Assembly: GCF_016862635.1 (NCBI RefSeq)
Contig: NZ_BONI01000058.1
Location: forward strand, 1 to 63,250
Length of the DNA: 63,250 nt
Direction of reading: 5' to 3'
Source of the DNA: Catellatospora coxensis
Lineage (GTDB): Bacteria > Actinomycetota > Actinomycetes > Mycobacteriales > Micromonosporaceae
Shown: in pieces, positions 43,749 through 52,311 of the stretch
How positions within the stretch are numbered: position 1 is the first letter of the stretch
Layout: every line of letters starts with the position of its first letter
Notes under the pieces: model-generated
Databases searched by the model: none
The model's input: only the letters and a program-made list of their open reading frames with translations
Told to the model about the DNA's origin: nothing
Translations under genes and position numbers: made by a program

Positions 43749-45188
43749 TCAGAAAACCAGTTTCTCCAGCGCGCCCACGGCGAAATACACCACGAACAGC
43801 AGCGCCACGATCCACAGCAGCAGGTGCACGTCGCGCAGCTTGCCCTTACTGGCCTTGATCAGGACATACGTGATGACACCGGCGCCGATGCCGTTCGAGA
43901 TCGAGTACGTGAACGGCATGATCACGATGGTGAGGAACGCCGGGATGCCGATCTCGTAGTCGGTCCAGTCGATGTTGCGCACCGCGGTCATCATCAGGAA
44001 GCCCACGACCACCAGCGCCACCGAGGCCGCCTCGAACGGCACCACGGTGACCAGCGGGGCCAGGAACATCGCCAGCAGGAACAGGCCACCGGTGACGAGG
44101 TTGGCGAAACCGGTCCGCGCGCCCTCCGCGACACCCGCCGCGCTCTCGATGTACGACGTGTTGCTCGACGTGCTCGCCGCACCGCCCGCCGCCGCCGCGA
44201 TCGAGTCGACCAGCAGGATCTCCTTGGTACGCGGGACCATGCCGTCCTCGGTCAGCATGCCGCCCTCCTGGGCGACGGCGACCATGGTGCCCATCGTGTC
44301 GAAGAAGTCGGTCAGCAGCAGGGTGAAGACGAACATCGCGCAGACCACGATGCCCGCGCTCTGCCACCCGCCCAGCACGTTGAAGTTGCCCAGCAGGGAA
44401 AGGTCGGGCTTGCCGACCCACTTGTCCGGCACCACGGGCACGTTCAGCGCCCAGCCGGCCGGGGTGCCCGCCGGGCCGCCCGCGGGGCCCACCTTCGCGA
44501 TCGCCTCGACGATGATCGCGAGCACGGTGGTGCCGGCGATACCGATCAGGATCGCGCCCTTGACCTTGCGCGCGACCAGCACGATCGTCGCCAGCAGGCC
44601 GATCACGAAGACCAGGCCCGGCCAGGTCACGATCTTGCCGCCGATGCCCAGCCCGATCGGCGGCGAACCCTGGCCGGTCGAGCGTACGAAGCCGGCGTCG
44701 ACGAAGCCGATGATGGTCAGGAACAGGCCGATGCCGACGCCGATGGCCGTCTTCAGCTGCATCGGCACGCTGTGGAAGACCGCCACCCGCAGGTTCGTCA
44801 ACACCAGGATCGCGATGATGACACCTTCGATGACCACCAGACCCATCGCGTCGGCCCAGGTCATCAGAGGCGCGATCTCGTACGCCACGAGGGCGTTGAC
44901 GCCGAGTCCCGCCGCCAGCGCCAGCGGGAACCGGCCGACGACACCCATCAGGATCGTCAGCAGACCCGCCATCAGCGCGGTCGCCGCCGCCACCGCCGCC
45001 AGCGGCAGCGACACCCCGTCGATGTCCTTGCCGCCGCCGAGGATGAGCGGGTTCAGCACCACGATGTACGCCATCGTGAAGAAAGTGGCCAGGCCACCAC
45101 GCACCTCGCGGGACATCGTCGACCCGCGGGCGGAGATCTCGAAGTAGCGGTCGACGCCCCCGACCACACCAGGACCAGCTGTGCTCAT
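43749..45188 (-). CDS. NCS2 family purine permease (guanine/hypoxanthine type)
   Basis: A 479-residue membrane protein with about 12-14 helices. It begins DRYFEISARGSTMSREVRGG, typical of the AzgA/PbuG/GhxP branch, and TFFTMAYIVVLNPLILG follows. SSNTSYIESAAGVAEGARTG (20 residues) is the conserved substrate-site helix with the catalytic glutamate. Members take up adenine, guanine or hypoxanthine with protons. The ATG at 45188 is set by homology. It stands alone after the MarR-MFS unit, which it does not resemble functionally. Confidence 0.93.
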   Translation of the reverse strand: MSTAGPGVVGGVDRYFEISARGSTMSREVRGGLATFFTMAYIVVLNPLILGGGKDIDGVSLPLAAVAAATALMAGLLTILMGVVGRFPLALAAGLGVNALVAYEIAPLMTWADAMGLVVIEGVIIAILVLTNLRVAVFHSVPMQLKTAIGVGIGLFLTIIGFVDAGFVRSTGQGSPPIGLGIGGKIVTWPGLVFVIGLLATIVLVARKVKGAILIGIAGTTVLAIIVEAIAKVGPAGGPAGTPAGWALNVPVVPDKWVGKPDLSLLGNFNVLGGWQSAGIVVCAMFVFTLLLTDFFDTMGTMVAVAQEGGMLTEDGMVPRTKEILLVDSIAAAAGGAASTSSNTSYIESAAGVAEGARTGFANLVTGGLFLLAMFLAPLVTVVPFEAASVALVVVGFLMMTAVRNIDWTDYEIGIPAFLTIVIMPFTYSISNGIGAGVITYVLIKASKGKLRDVHLLLWIVALLFVVYFAVGALEKLVF

Positions 45189-45327
45189 GGGGCGCATCGT
45201 TCCAGATCGAAGGCCGATTGGGTACCGAGCCACGGAGATCGTCTTGTGGCGACCCGCCCCGCGAGCCTCCGGCCAGGGCTACCGGGTCAGCGAAACTCCG
45301 AATCAGCGATGAGGAAGAATGGGGAAC

Positions 45328-46077
45328 GTGACCAGGACCGCCACCCGCGCCCCGAAAGTCGATCAAGCCTGCGCCGAGGCCGTGGACATCGCACGTGCCG
45401 CGATCACCGAGGAAGCCGGGCACATCGGCGAGCATCTGAACGTGGTCGCCGAAGGCGACCGCGTGGTCACCCACTACTTCGCCTGCGACCTGCCGGGTTA
45501 CCGGGGCTGGCAGTGGGCCGTCACGGTTACCCGCGCCCCGCGCAGCAAGCACGTCACCGTCTGCGAGACGGTGCTGCTGCCCGGCGGCGACGCCCTGCTC
45601 GCCCCCGGCTGGGTCCCCTGGCACGAGCGGCTGCACCCCGGTGACCTGGGCGTCGGCGACCTGCTGCCCACCCCCGAGGACGACGACCGGCTCACCCCGG
45701 GGTACATGCTGGGTGGCGACCCCGAGGTCGACGAGGTCGCCTGGGAGCTCGGCCTGGGCCGCCCGCGGGTGCTGTCCCCGCTGGGCCGCGAGGAGGCCGC
45801 GCAGCGCTGGTACGACGGCGAGAACGGCCCCGACGCCCCGATCTCGCTCGCCGCGCCGCGCACCGCGCGCTGCGTGTCCTGCGCGTTCTACGTGAAACTG
45901 GGCGGCTCGCTGGGCCGCATGTTCGGCGCCTGCGCCAACGTGTACGCCCCCGACGACGGCCGCATCGTCTCCCTGGACCACGGCTGCGGCGGGCACAGCG
46001 AGGTCCTCATCGACGAGACCGTCATCCCCGCCCCGCCCACCATCTACGACGACGGCGTCGTCGAAGAGGTCGAGTAG
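45328..46077 (+). CDS. DUF3027 domain-containing protein
   Basis: A 249-residue soluble actinobacterial protein of unknown function. The region HYFACDLPGYRGWQWAVTVT (20 residues) is the best-conserved part; the C-terminal third holds ARCVSCAFYVKLGG with a later GACANV and HGCGG, so a metal site with four cysteines is likely. GTG at 45328 is preferred with GGGGA upstream; an ATG nine bases before (45319) sits too close to the ribosome-binding site. It is divergent from the purine permease. Confidence 0.9.
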   Translation: MTRTATRAPKVDQACAEAVDIARAAITEEAGHIGEHLNVVAEGDRVVTHYFACDLPGYRGWQWAVTVTRAPRSKHVTVCETVLLPGGDALLAPGWVPWHERLHPGDLGVGDLLPTPEDDDRLTPGYMLGGDPEVDEVAWELGLGRPRVLSPLGREEAAQRWYDGENGPDAPISLAAPRTARCVSCAFYVKLGGSLGRMFGACANVYAPDDGRIVSLDHGCGGHSEVLIDETVIPAPPTIYDDGVVEEVE

Positions 46078-46095
46078 CGATCACGCACCCCGGAT

Positions 46096-46158
46096 GGCCG
46101 CAGTTTCACGGAAACTGCGGCCGTCGCCGTCTCCATGGCTGCACTTTCCCCGAAACTG
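46096..46158. repeat. Tandem hairpin repeat between convergent genes
   Basis: GGCCGCAGTTTC (46096-46107), ACG, then GAAACTGCGGCC (46111-46122) form a perfect hairpin. A second, decayed copy begins 41 bp later (46135-46158) and matches 20 of 24 positions of 46094-46117. It lies between convergent DUF3027 and mqnB genes and probably terminates both. Confidence 0.72.
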
Positions 46159-46169
46159 TCGCGCGGACG

Positions 46170-46799
46170 TCAGGAGTGGAGCCCGGCGAGAGCCGCGGCG
46201 GCGGCGGTGAGGGCGGCGAAGGCGTCGCCGATGCGCCAGGCGGCGCGGTCGCGAGGGCCGACGACGTTGGAAATGGTGCGGAGTTCACCGAAGGGCAGGC
46301 CCGCGCCCTGGGCGGCGCAGGCGACGCCGTAGCCCTCCATCGCCTCGGCGACCGCGGTCGGGTGGCGGCGGCGCAGTTCGGCGGTGCCCTCGGCGGTGCC
46401 GGTGACGGTCGAGACGGTCAGCACCTCGCCGGCGACCGCGTCCGGCAGCGCCTCGCGCAGCGCGGCCAGCAGGGCGGGGTCGACATCGGCCGTGGCGCTG
46501 CCGAAGCCCAGCTCGTCCAGGCTCAGGAAACCCTGCGGCGAGTCCGCGCCCAGGTCGGCGGCCACGCAGCGGGTGGCCAGGGCGGTCGCGCCGGGGTCCA
46601 GACCGATGCCGCCGCCGATGCCCGCCGACACCACCGCCCGGTAGCGGTCCCCGGCCAGCGCCAGCAGCCGCGCCGTGCCCGCGGCGGCCGCGGCCGGGCC
46701 GACCCCGACCGGGGCCACGGTCACGGCCGCGCCCGGAGGCAGGCCGCGGGCCAGCGCCTCGGCCTCGGCGGCGACCGCCGTCACCACCAGCAGCGTCAT
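46170..46799 (-). CDS. mqnB: Futalosine hydrolase
   Basis: A 209-residue nucleoside-phosphorylase-fold enzyme. It cleaves futalosine to dehypoxanthinyl futalosine and hypoxanthine in the alternative menaquinone pathway. VSAGIGGGIGLDPG, ADSPQGFLSLDELGFG and the C-terminal AMEGYGVACAAQGAGLPFGE (20 residues, with the substrate-binding Met-Glu-Gly) fit MqnB rather than MTA/SAH nucleosidase. The start overlaps the stop of the membrane-protein gene at 46796 by four bases. mqnD lies 1 kb away on the other strand, confirming the pathway. Confidence 0.93.
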   Translation of the reverse strand: MTLLVVTAVAAEAEALARGLPPGAAVTVAPVGVGPAAAAAGTARLLALAGDRYRAVVSAGIGGGIGLDPGATALATRCVAADLGADSPQGFLSLDELGFGSATADVDPALLAALREALPDAVAGEVLTVSTVTGTAEGTAELRRRHPTAVAEAMEGYGVACAAQGAGLPFGELRTISNVVGPRDRAAWRIGDAFAALTAAAAALAGLHS

Positions 46800-47605
46800 T
46801 TCTTCTTCCCCTCATCGGCGGACGGGTCCAGCGACGACGGACGGTACACGTGGAATCCCTCCGGGATGGTGCGCTGCTCCTGCTGCGGCAGCCGCTTGGC
46901 CGGCGGCGGCGCGGGCTGCGCCGGGCCGGGGGCGGGTGCGCCCGGGGCGGGCAGGCGCAGTGCCAGCAGCGCGCCGACGGACAGGCAGAGCGCGGCCGCC
47001 CACAGCGGCCAGCCCGCGACGAACGCCCCGATGACCAGGCCGGTCACCCCGGCCACCAGGCCGGCGATGGCGGCGTACTGCATCGCCCGCCACAGCGCGC
47101 CGAACACGTGCGCGTCGCGCGGCAGCAGCCGGCGCAGCAGGACCAGGTGCACCACCCACTGCGGCAGGATCAGCGCGACCAGCACCGCCAGCAGGATCCA
47201 GCCGGGCTGCCACTGCGCGGCGAGCAGCGTCGCGACGGCGCGGCCCACCAGCGACAGGCCGATCAGGGCACGCCCGGTCGCGGGCGCACCCGAGACCAGC
47301 AGCCCGGCGGGCACGGCGAGGAGCAGCCCGACCCCGAGCGCCAGCGCCAGTTCCAGCCGGCCGGGCGCGGCGGCCGCCCAGGCCAGGCCCACGAGCAGCG
47401 ACAGGTCCGCGGCGACCACCACGGCATACAGGTCGTACAGGCGAGCGACGCCGGTGACGCCGCCCGAACCCTGGACCCGGATCCGCAGGGCGGTGCGGGT
47501 GAGCCAGCGGATGCCGACGACCGATCTGCTCACCGTGGCGATGAGCACCCGGATGGTCCGGACCACGACGTCGGCGAACGTCTGGAGCGCGCGCAGCAGG
47601 GGCAT
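46796..47605 (-). CDS. Polytopic membrane protein of unknown function
   Basis: A 269-residue protein with about six hydrophobic helices (for example LYAVVVAADLSLLVGLAW and ILLAVLVALILPQWVVHL), then a Pro-rich cytoplasmic tail ending KGKKK-like (DEGKKK). I recognise no family. The ATG at 47605 is used. It overlaps mqnB by four bases (ATGA), so the two are translationally coupled, which suggests a job linked to menaquinone or the respiratory membrane; that is inference. Confidence 0.78.
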   Translation of the reverse strand: MPLLRALQTFADVVVRTIRVLIATVSRSVVGIRWLTRTALRIRVQGSGGVTGVARLYDLYAVVVAADLSLLVGLAWAAAAPGRLELALALGVGLLLAVPAGLLVSGAPATGRALIGLSLVGRAVATLLAAQWQPGWILLAVLVALILPQWVVHLVLLRRLLPRDAHVFGALWRAMQYAAIAGLVAGVTGLVIGAFVAGWPLWAAALCLSVGALLALRLPAPGAPAPGPAQPAPPPAKRLPQQEQRTIPEGFHVYRPSSLDPSADEGKKK

Positions 47606-47638
47606 GGTGCCTATCCTGCCAGCGCGTACGCTGTTGTC

Positions 47639-47869
47639 GTGCCCTTGGAACCACCCAAACCGCTGGACCCCCCGACCGTCCCCTTCGCTCTCGGCGGCAT
47701 GGCCGCGTTCGCGCTGGTCGGGCTCGTGTTGTTGTTCTTCCGCGACTGGCTGTCGGCCAACGGTCACGAGAGCTGGCTGTGGATCTGCGTCGCCGGTGTG
47801 CTCTGGGGCCTGCCCGGCCTCGCCACCATGATCGTGCACGACCGGCACCGGAAGGCCCGCCGCTCATGA
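47639..47869 (+). CDS. DUF2530 membrane protein
   Basis: A 76-residue protein with two transmembrane helices (TVPFALGGMAAFALVGLVLL and LWICVAGVLWGLPGLATMI). The N-terminal PLEPPKPLDPP and the length match DUF2530, a small actinobacterial family of unknown function. Start GTG at 47639. Its stop overlaps the mqnD start codon (ATGA), so the two genes are coupled. The pairing with mqnD suggests a link to menaquinone synthesis, but no biochemical role is known. Confidence 0.87.
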   Translation: MPLEPPKPLDPPTVPFALGGMAAFALVGLVLLFFRDWLSANGHESWLWICVAGVLWGLPGLATMIVHDRHRKARRS

Positions 47870-48732
47870 AGATCGCGTTCTCGCCGTGCCCGAACGACAC
47901 CTTCGTCTTCCACGCGCTGGTGCACGGCCTGGTGCCCGGAGCGCCGGAGCTGGACGTCACCTTCGCCGACGTGGACGTCACCAACACCGCCGCCCTCGAC
48001 GGGCGCTTCGACCTGGTCAAGGTCAGCTACGCGGCGCTGCCGTGGCTGCTCGACCAGTACGAGCTGCTGCCCTGCGGCGGGGCGCTCGGGCGGGGCTGCG
48101 GGCCGCTGCTGCTGACCGCTGGTGGGGAGTCGCCGGAGGACCGCCGTCCAGGCGGGCCGCCAGGACGAGCCACCAGCGGAGCGGGCCGCGCGGACGTCAC
48201 CGGCGCGACGGTCGCCGTGCCCGGTGACCGGACCACGGCGTACCTGCTGTTCCGGCTGTGGGCGGAGCAGACCGGGCAGGTCCCGGGACGCATCGAGGTG
48301 GTGCCGTTCCACGAGATCATGCCGGGGGTCGCGGCCGGCCGCTACGACGCCGGCCTGGTGATCCACGAGGCCCGGTTCACCTTCGGACGGTACGGACTGA
48401 CGAGCCTGGTCGACCTCGGCGAGTGGTGGGAGACGGACACCGGCCTGCCCATCCCGCTCGGCGCGATCCTGGCCAAGCGGAGCGCCGTCGACGCCGCGAC
48501 CGCCACGGGCTGGATCCGGGCCTCCGTCCGAGCCGCCTGGGCCGACCCCGAGGCCAGCCGCGCGTACGTGCTCGCGCACGCCCAGGAGATGGAGCCCGAC
48601 GTCGTCGACCAGCACATCAAGCTGTACGTCAACGACTTCACCGAGGACCTCGGCCCCGACGGCCACGCCGCCGCCCGAGCCCTCCTCCACCGCGCCGCCG
48701 CCGCCGGCCTGGTCCCGCCCGTCACCCTCTGA
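47866..48732 (+). CDS. mqnD: 1,4-dihydroxy-6-naphthoate synthase
   Basis: A 288-residue enzyme of the menaquinone futalosine pathway that turns cyclic de-hypoxanthinyl futalosine into 1,4-dihydroxy-6-naphthoate. The periplasmic-binding-protein-like fold starts KIAFSPCPNDTFVFHALVHG (20 residues), and the active-site region includes TVAVPGDRTTAYLLFRLW with VIHEARFTFGRYGL and its histidine. The insertion of about 20 residues after LLLTAGG is unusual. ATG at 47866 overlaps the DUF2530 stop by four bases. mqnB nearby supports the call. Confidence 0.95.
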   Translation: MKIAFSPCPNDTFVFHALVHGLVPGAPELDVTFADVDVTNTAALDGRFDLVKVSYAALPWLLDQYELLPCGGALGRGCGPLLLTAGGESPEDRRPGGPPGRATSGAGRADVTGATVAVPGDRTTAYLLFRLWAEQTGQVPGRIEVVPFHEIMPGVAAGRYDAGLVIHEARFTFGRYGLTSLVDLGEWWETDTGLPIPLGAILAKRSAVDAATATGWIRASVRAAWADPEASRAYVLAHAQEMEPDVVDQHIKLYVNDFTEDLGPDGHAAARALLHRAAAAGLVPPVTL

Positions 48733-48739
48733 TCTGGCT

Positions 48740-48798
48740 CAACTTTTAAGGACTCGCGCCCTCAGGTAGTGCCTGAGGGCGCGAGTCTTTAAAAGTTG
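48740..48798. terminator. Long bidirectional terminator hairpin
   Basis: Two 27-base arms (48740-48766 and 48772-48798) pair with one G-U around a 5-nt loop. The stem ends CAACTTTTAA and TTTAAAAGTTG give a T-rich tract on both strands. It lies between the convergent mqnD and cold-shock genes. Confidence 0.85.
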
Positions 48799-48811
48799 CG
48801 GCGGAGGAGGG

Positions 48812-49198
48812 TCAGACCTCCAGGTCGCGGGCGATGGTGTGGAGGGCCTGGGCGAGGGCTTGGGCGGTCTTCTTCTCGGGGAAGCGGCCGCGCTTGAGGT
48901 CGGGGAGGATCTTCGACTCCAGAACCTTGATCATGTCCTCGATCAGGGTGTTCAGCTCGTCGGCGGGACGGCGGCGCAGCTCCTGCAGCGACGGCGGCGC
49001 GTCGATCAGCTTGACCTGCAGCGCCTGGTCGCCCTTGCGGCCCGCGGCGACCCCGAACTCGACCTTCTGGCCGGGCTTGAGCTCCTCCACGCCGTTGGGC
49101 AGCGCGGCCTTGTGCACGAAGACGTCGCCACCCTCGTCACGGGTCAGGAAACCGAAGCCCTTCTCCGTGTCGTACCACTTCACGCGACCCGTAGGCAC
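48812..49198 (-). CDS. Cold-shock domain protein with C-terminal extension
   Basis: A 128-residue protein. Residues 1-66 are a cold-shock domain with both RNA-binding motifs, KGFGFLTRD and DVFVHKAAL. About 60 further helical, basic residues (DLKRGRFPEKKTAQAL) follow, twice the length of classical CspA; actinobacteria have such longer forms. It binds single-stranded nucleic acid and probably acts as an RNA chaperone. The GTG at 49198 has AGGTG upstream. It is followed by a long terminator and stands alone. Confidence 0.93.
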   Translation of the reverse strand: MPTGRVKWYDTEKGFGFLTRDEGGDVFVHKAALPNGVEELKPGQKVEFGVAAGRKGDQALQVKLIDAPPSLQELRRRPADELNTLIEDMIKVLESKILPDLKRGRFPEKKTAQALAQALHTIARDLEV

Positions 49199-49389
49199 TA
49201 CCGCACACCTGCTTCTTTCCCCGCGGGCGTCCGGCGCCCGTCACGTCTGAGGGACCACGCCGGTGGTGGCCCGCTGACAAGGCTAGCGATCGTGATCCGG
49301 GGGCCCAACTGGAATCCCCGGTTCCGCGTCACCGTCCCGTCCTTACGACTGCCGCGCGCGCACCGCGGACCGGATAGCGTGGAGGCACG

Positions 49390-51789
49390 ATGAGCACCGA
49401 GCTGTCCGACCATCTGCGCGCGCTGTCCGACGACGCCCTCGGCGCGCTGCTCCGCCTGCGCCCCGACCTGATCACCCCCGTGCCCACCGACCTGGCGGTG
49501 CTGGCCGCGCGGGCCCAGACCCGGGTGTCGGTGGCGCGCACGCTCGACACGCTCGACCGGTTCACGCTGGAGGTGCTCGACGCGGCCCGGTTCACCCGGT
49601 CCCCATCGGACGGCACCACGTCGGCCGCCGCGATCGTGGCCATGGCCTGCGCGCCGACCGGCGGGCCGGAACCGGCCCGGGTGACCGAGGCGATCGAGCG
49701 GCTGCGCGCGCGATTCCTGCTGTATCCGGCGAGCCCCGGTGACCCGGACACGCTGCGGTTGGTGGCCACCGTCGACGAGGTGTGCTCGCCGTACCTGGCG
49801 GGGCTCGGCCGTCCCGCGGTCGAGCTGGACACTGCCGCCGATCTGAAGGGCGCGGTCGTCGCGCTGGTCACCGACCCGGCGCGGTTGCGCCGTACGCTGC
49901 TGGCCGCGCCGCCCGCCGCCCGCGCGGTGCTGGACCGGCTGGCCGAGGGCCCCCCGGTGGGCACCACCACCAACCGCACCGAGCCGGTGGCCTGGCTGCT
50001 CGAACACCACCTGCTGGTGGAGACCGCGGAGGGCTCCGTCGAGCTGCCCCGCGAGCTCGGCCTGCTGCTGCGCCGCGACGCGGGTCCACTGGGCCCGCTG
50101 CATCCGCTGCCGCCCACCGTCAGCGCCGCGCCGCGGGCGACGACCACGGTGGACCGGGCCGGGGCGGGCCAGGCGATGACGGTGGTACGGCACACCGAGG
50201 ACCTGCTGGAGGCGCTGAGCGACGAGCCCGCCGCGGTGCTGCGCGCCGGGGGCATCGGGGTGCTGCCGCTGCGCCGCCTGGCCAAGGCGGCCGGGATCAC
50301 CGAGCCGCTGGCCGGGCTGCTGCTGGAGACGGCCGCCGCGGCCGGGCTGATCGGTGAGCTGGAACTCGGCTCGGAGGTGGCGTTCCTGCCCGCGGCCGGG
50401 TACGACGACTGGCGGGTCGCGCCGCTGGCCCAGCGCTGGACGCTGCTGGCCGGGGCGTGGCTGGCCATGCCTCGGCAGCCAGGGCTGGCCGGGCAGCGCG
50501 ACCTGAAGGACAAGCCGCTGACCGTGCTGTCGCCGCAGCTGGAACGAGCCGGCACGCCCGCGGTCCGGCGGGTGGTGCTGGCGGCGCTCGGCGAGCTGCT
50601 GCCCGGGACCGGGCCGGACGCCGACGAGCTGCTGGAATGGCTGCGCTGGCAGGCGCCGCGGCGGTTGCGCGGCCGGGAGGACCTGCACCGCGAGGCGCTG
50701 GCCGAGGCCGCCGACCTGGGCATCACCGCCCTGGGCGCGCTGACCGGATACGGCCGGGTGCTGGTGGAACAGGCGGCGATGGCCGGAAGCGACGACGATC
50801 CGCTGGGGCGGCGGCCGGAGGGAGACCTGCCGCCGGAGGAGACTCCGGTGGCCGTCGCGCTGGCGACGCTGCTGCCGCCGCCGGTGGACCACGTGCTGAT
50901 CCAGGCCGACCTGACCGTGGTGGTGCCGGGGCCGCCGGAGCCGGCGCTCGCCGCCGAGCTGGACCTGGTCGCCGAGCACGAGTCGGGCGGCGGGGCCAGC
51001 GTCTACCGCGTCACCGCGGCCAGCCTGCGCCGGGCGCTGGACGCCGGCTATGCCGGGCCGGACCTGCACACGCTGTTCGCGCGCCGGTCCCGGACCCCGG
51101 TGCCGCAGGCGCTGACGTACCTGGTGGACGACGTCTCGCGCACCCACGGCGGGCTGCGTACCGGCACCGCCACCAGTTACCTGCGCAGCGACGACGAGGG
51201 CCTGATCTCGGCGGCGCTGGCCGACCGGCGGCTCAGCGGGCTGCAGCTGCGCCGGCTCGCGCCGACGGTGCTGGTGACCCCGTTCAGCTCGGCCCGGCTG
51301 CTGACCTCGATGCGCGACGCCGGATACTCGCCGGTGCCCGAGGACGCCACCGGCGCGGCGGTGCTGACCAGGCCGAAGGTGCGCCGCGCGGCGGCCCGGC
51401 CGGCGCTGGAGCCGACGCCGGACGCCCTCGACGCCCCCGGGCTCACCGCGCCGCGGCTGCTCGGCATCGTCGAGGAGATCCGCCGCGGGGACGCCCGCGC
51501 CCGCGCCGCCCGCCGCGCGCCCGCCGAGGTGCGGGCCGCCGCCGGGCAGCCGATGTCCAGCCTGACCGCGGTGCAGGCGCACAGCCACGCGCTGGCGGTG
51601 CTGCAGCAGGCGGTCCGTGACAAGGCCAAGGTCTGGGTGGGGTACGTGGACGCGCACGGCGCCAACGCCTCGCGGCTGGTCCGGCCGGTCTCCATCGGGG
51701 CCGGCTACCTGCGCGCCGAGGACGACCGTACGCAGACCCTGCACACCTTCGCTCTGCACCGGATCACCGCGGCGGCGCCGGCCGACTGA
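49390..51789 (+). CDS. Helicase-associated domain protein with C-terminal WYL-like domain
   Basis: A 799-residue soluble protein. Near residues 470-640 it carries the XPB/Ssl2-like helicase-associated region (DHVLIQADLTVVVPGPPEPA, 20 residues), and the last 70 residues resemble a WYL ligand domain (KVWVGYVDAHG, RLVRPVSIGAGYLRAED). It lacks Walker motifs, so it is not itself a helicase. In mycobacteria, to my knowledge, a similar gene neighbours the XPB helicase, as here, with one gene between. A DNA-binding partner role is likely. GGAGG precedes the ATG at 49390. Confidence 0.88.
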   Translation: MSTELSDHLRALSDDALGALLRLRPDLITPVPTDLAVLAARAQTRVSVARTLDTLDRFTLEVLDAARFTRSPSDGTTSAAAIVAMACAPTGGPEPARVTEAIERLRARFLLYPASPGDPDTLRLVATVDEVCSPYLAGLGRPAVELDTAADLKGAVVALVTDPARLRRTLLAAPPAARAVLDRLAEGPPVGTTTNRTEPVAWLLEHHLLVETAEGSVELPRELGLLLRRDAGPLGPLHPLPPTVSAAPRATTTVDRAGAGQAMTVVRHTEDLLEALSDEPAAVLRAGGIGVLPLRRLAKAAGITEPLAGLLLETAAAAGLIGELELGSEVAFLPAAGYDDWRVAPLAQRWTLLAGAWLAMPRQPGLAGQRDLKDKPLTVLSPQLERAGTPAVRRVVLAALGELLPGTGPDADELLEWLRWQAPRRLRGREDLHREALAEAADLGITALGALTGYGRVLVEQAAMAGSDDDPLGRRPEGDLPPEETPVAVALATLLPPPVDHVLIQADLTVVVPGPPEPALAAELDLVAEHESGGGASVYRVTAASLRRALDAGYAGPDLHTLFARRSRTPVPQALTYLVDDVSRTHGGLRTGTATSYLRSDDEGLISAALADRRLSGLQLRRLAPTVLVTPFSSARLLTSMRDAGYSPVPEDATGAAVLTRPKVRRAAARPALEPTPDALDAPGLTAPRLLGIVEEIRRGDARARAARRAPAEVRAAAGQPMSSLTAVQAHSHALAVLQQAVRDKAKVWVGYVDAHGANASRLVRPVSIGAGYLRAEDDRTQTLHTFALHRITAAAPAD

Positions 51790-51876
51790 CCTCCATTCCT
51801 ATCCCTCTAATGCCTGGCATTTCAGCCGCAACCGGGCACCGGATGGCACGCTGGAACCGGGAAGGGATGGGAAACG

Positions 51877-52122
51877 ATGACGACTGACCAGGAGACGGCG
51901 GCCGAGCAGATCGAACCGGCCCGACCCCCGGCGCGGGGGCCTTCGCGCAACCTCGTCATGATCGCGGGCGCGGTCGGCGGCGGGCTGGTGGCCTGGTTCT
52001 TCTACGCCTGGCTGGGCCTGCGCCGCAATGTGGTGGACGCCGCCGGGGAGTCGATCGGCAGCGGCATCTTCCTGCTGCTGGTGCTGTCGGTGGCCGGGGC
52101 GACCTACCGCAGCCGCAGATGA
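51877..52122 (+). CDS. Small membrane protein
   Basis: An 81-residue protein. A charged N-terminus (TDQETAAEQIEPARPPARGP) precedes two hydrophobic helices, MIAGAVGGGLVAWFFYAWLG and GIFLLLVLSVAGATY. I recognise no family. The ATG at 51877 follows GGGATGGGAAACG. It is 87 bp downstream of the helicase-associated gene and precedes a perfect hairpin terminator, so the two may share a transcript. Function unknown. Confidence 0.7.
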   Translation: MTTDQETAAEQIEPARPPARGPSRNLVMIAGAVGGGLVAWFFYAWLGLRRNVVDAAGESIGSGIFLLLVLSVAGATYRSRR

Positions 52123-52135
52123 GCCCGGAAAGGGT

Positions 52136-52172
52136 GATGGGCCGTGGCTGCCCCTAACCGCCACGGCCCATC
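52136..52172 (+). terminator. Perfect hairpin terminator
   Basis: GATGGGCCGTGGC (52136-52148) and GCCACGGCCCATC (52160-52172) are perfectly complementary around an 11-nt loop, 13 bp after the small membrane-protein gene. Confidence 0.78.
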
Positions 52173-52311
52173 TGACGTTGCGCTCGCCCCCGTTTGGCGC
52201 CCCGAACGCGCACGGCAATCGGATTACGCATCCCGGACGGTCTGCGGTTGCGGCCTAGTCTCGTTTTAGCCCGAAAGAATGACCGTCATCAACCGTACGG
52301 GGGAGGATCGA

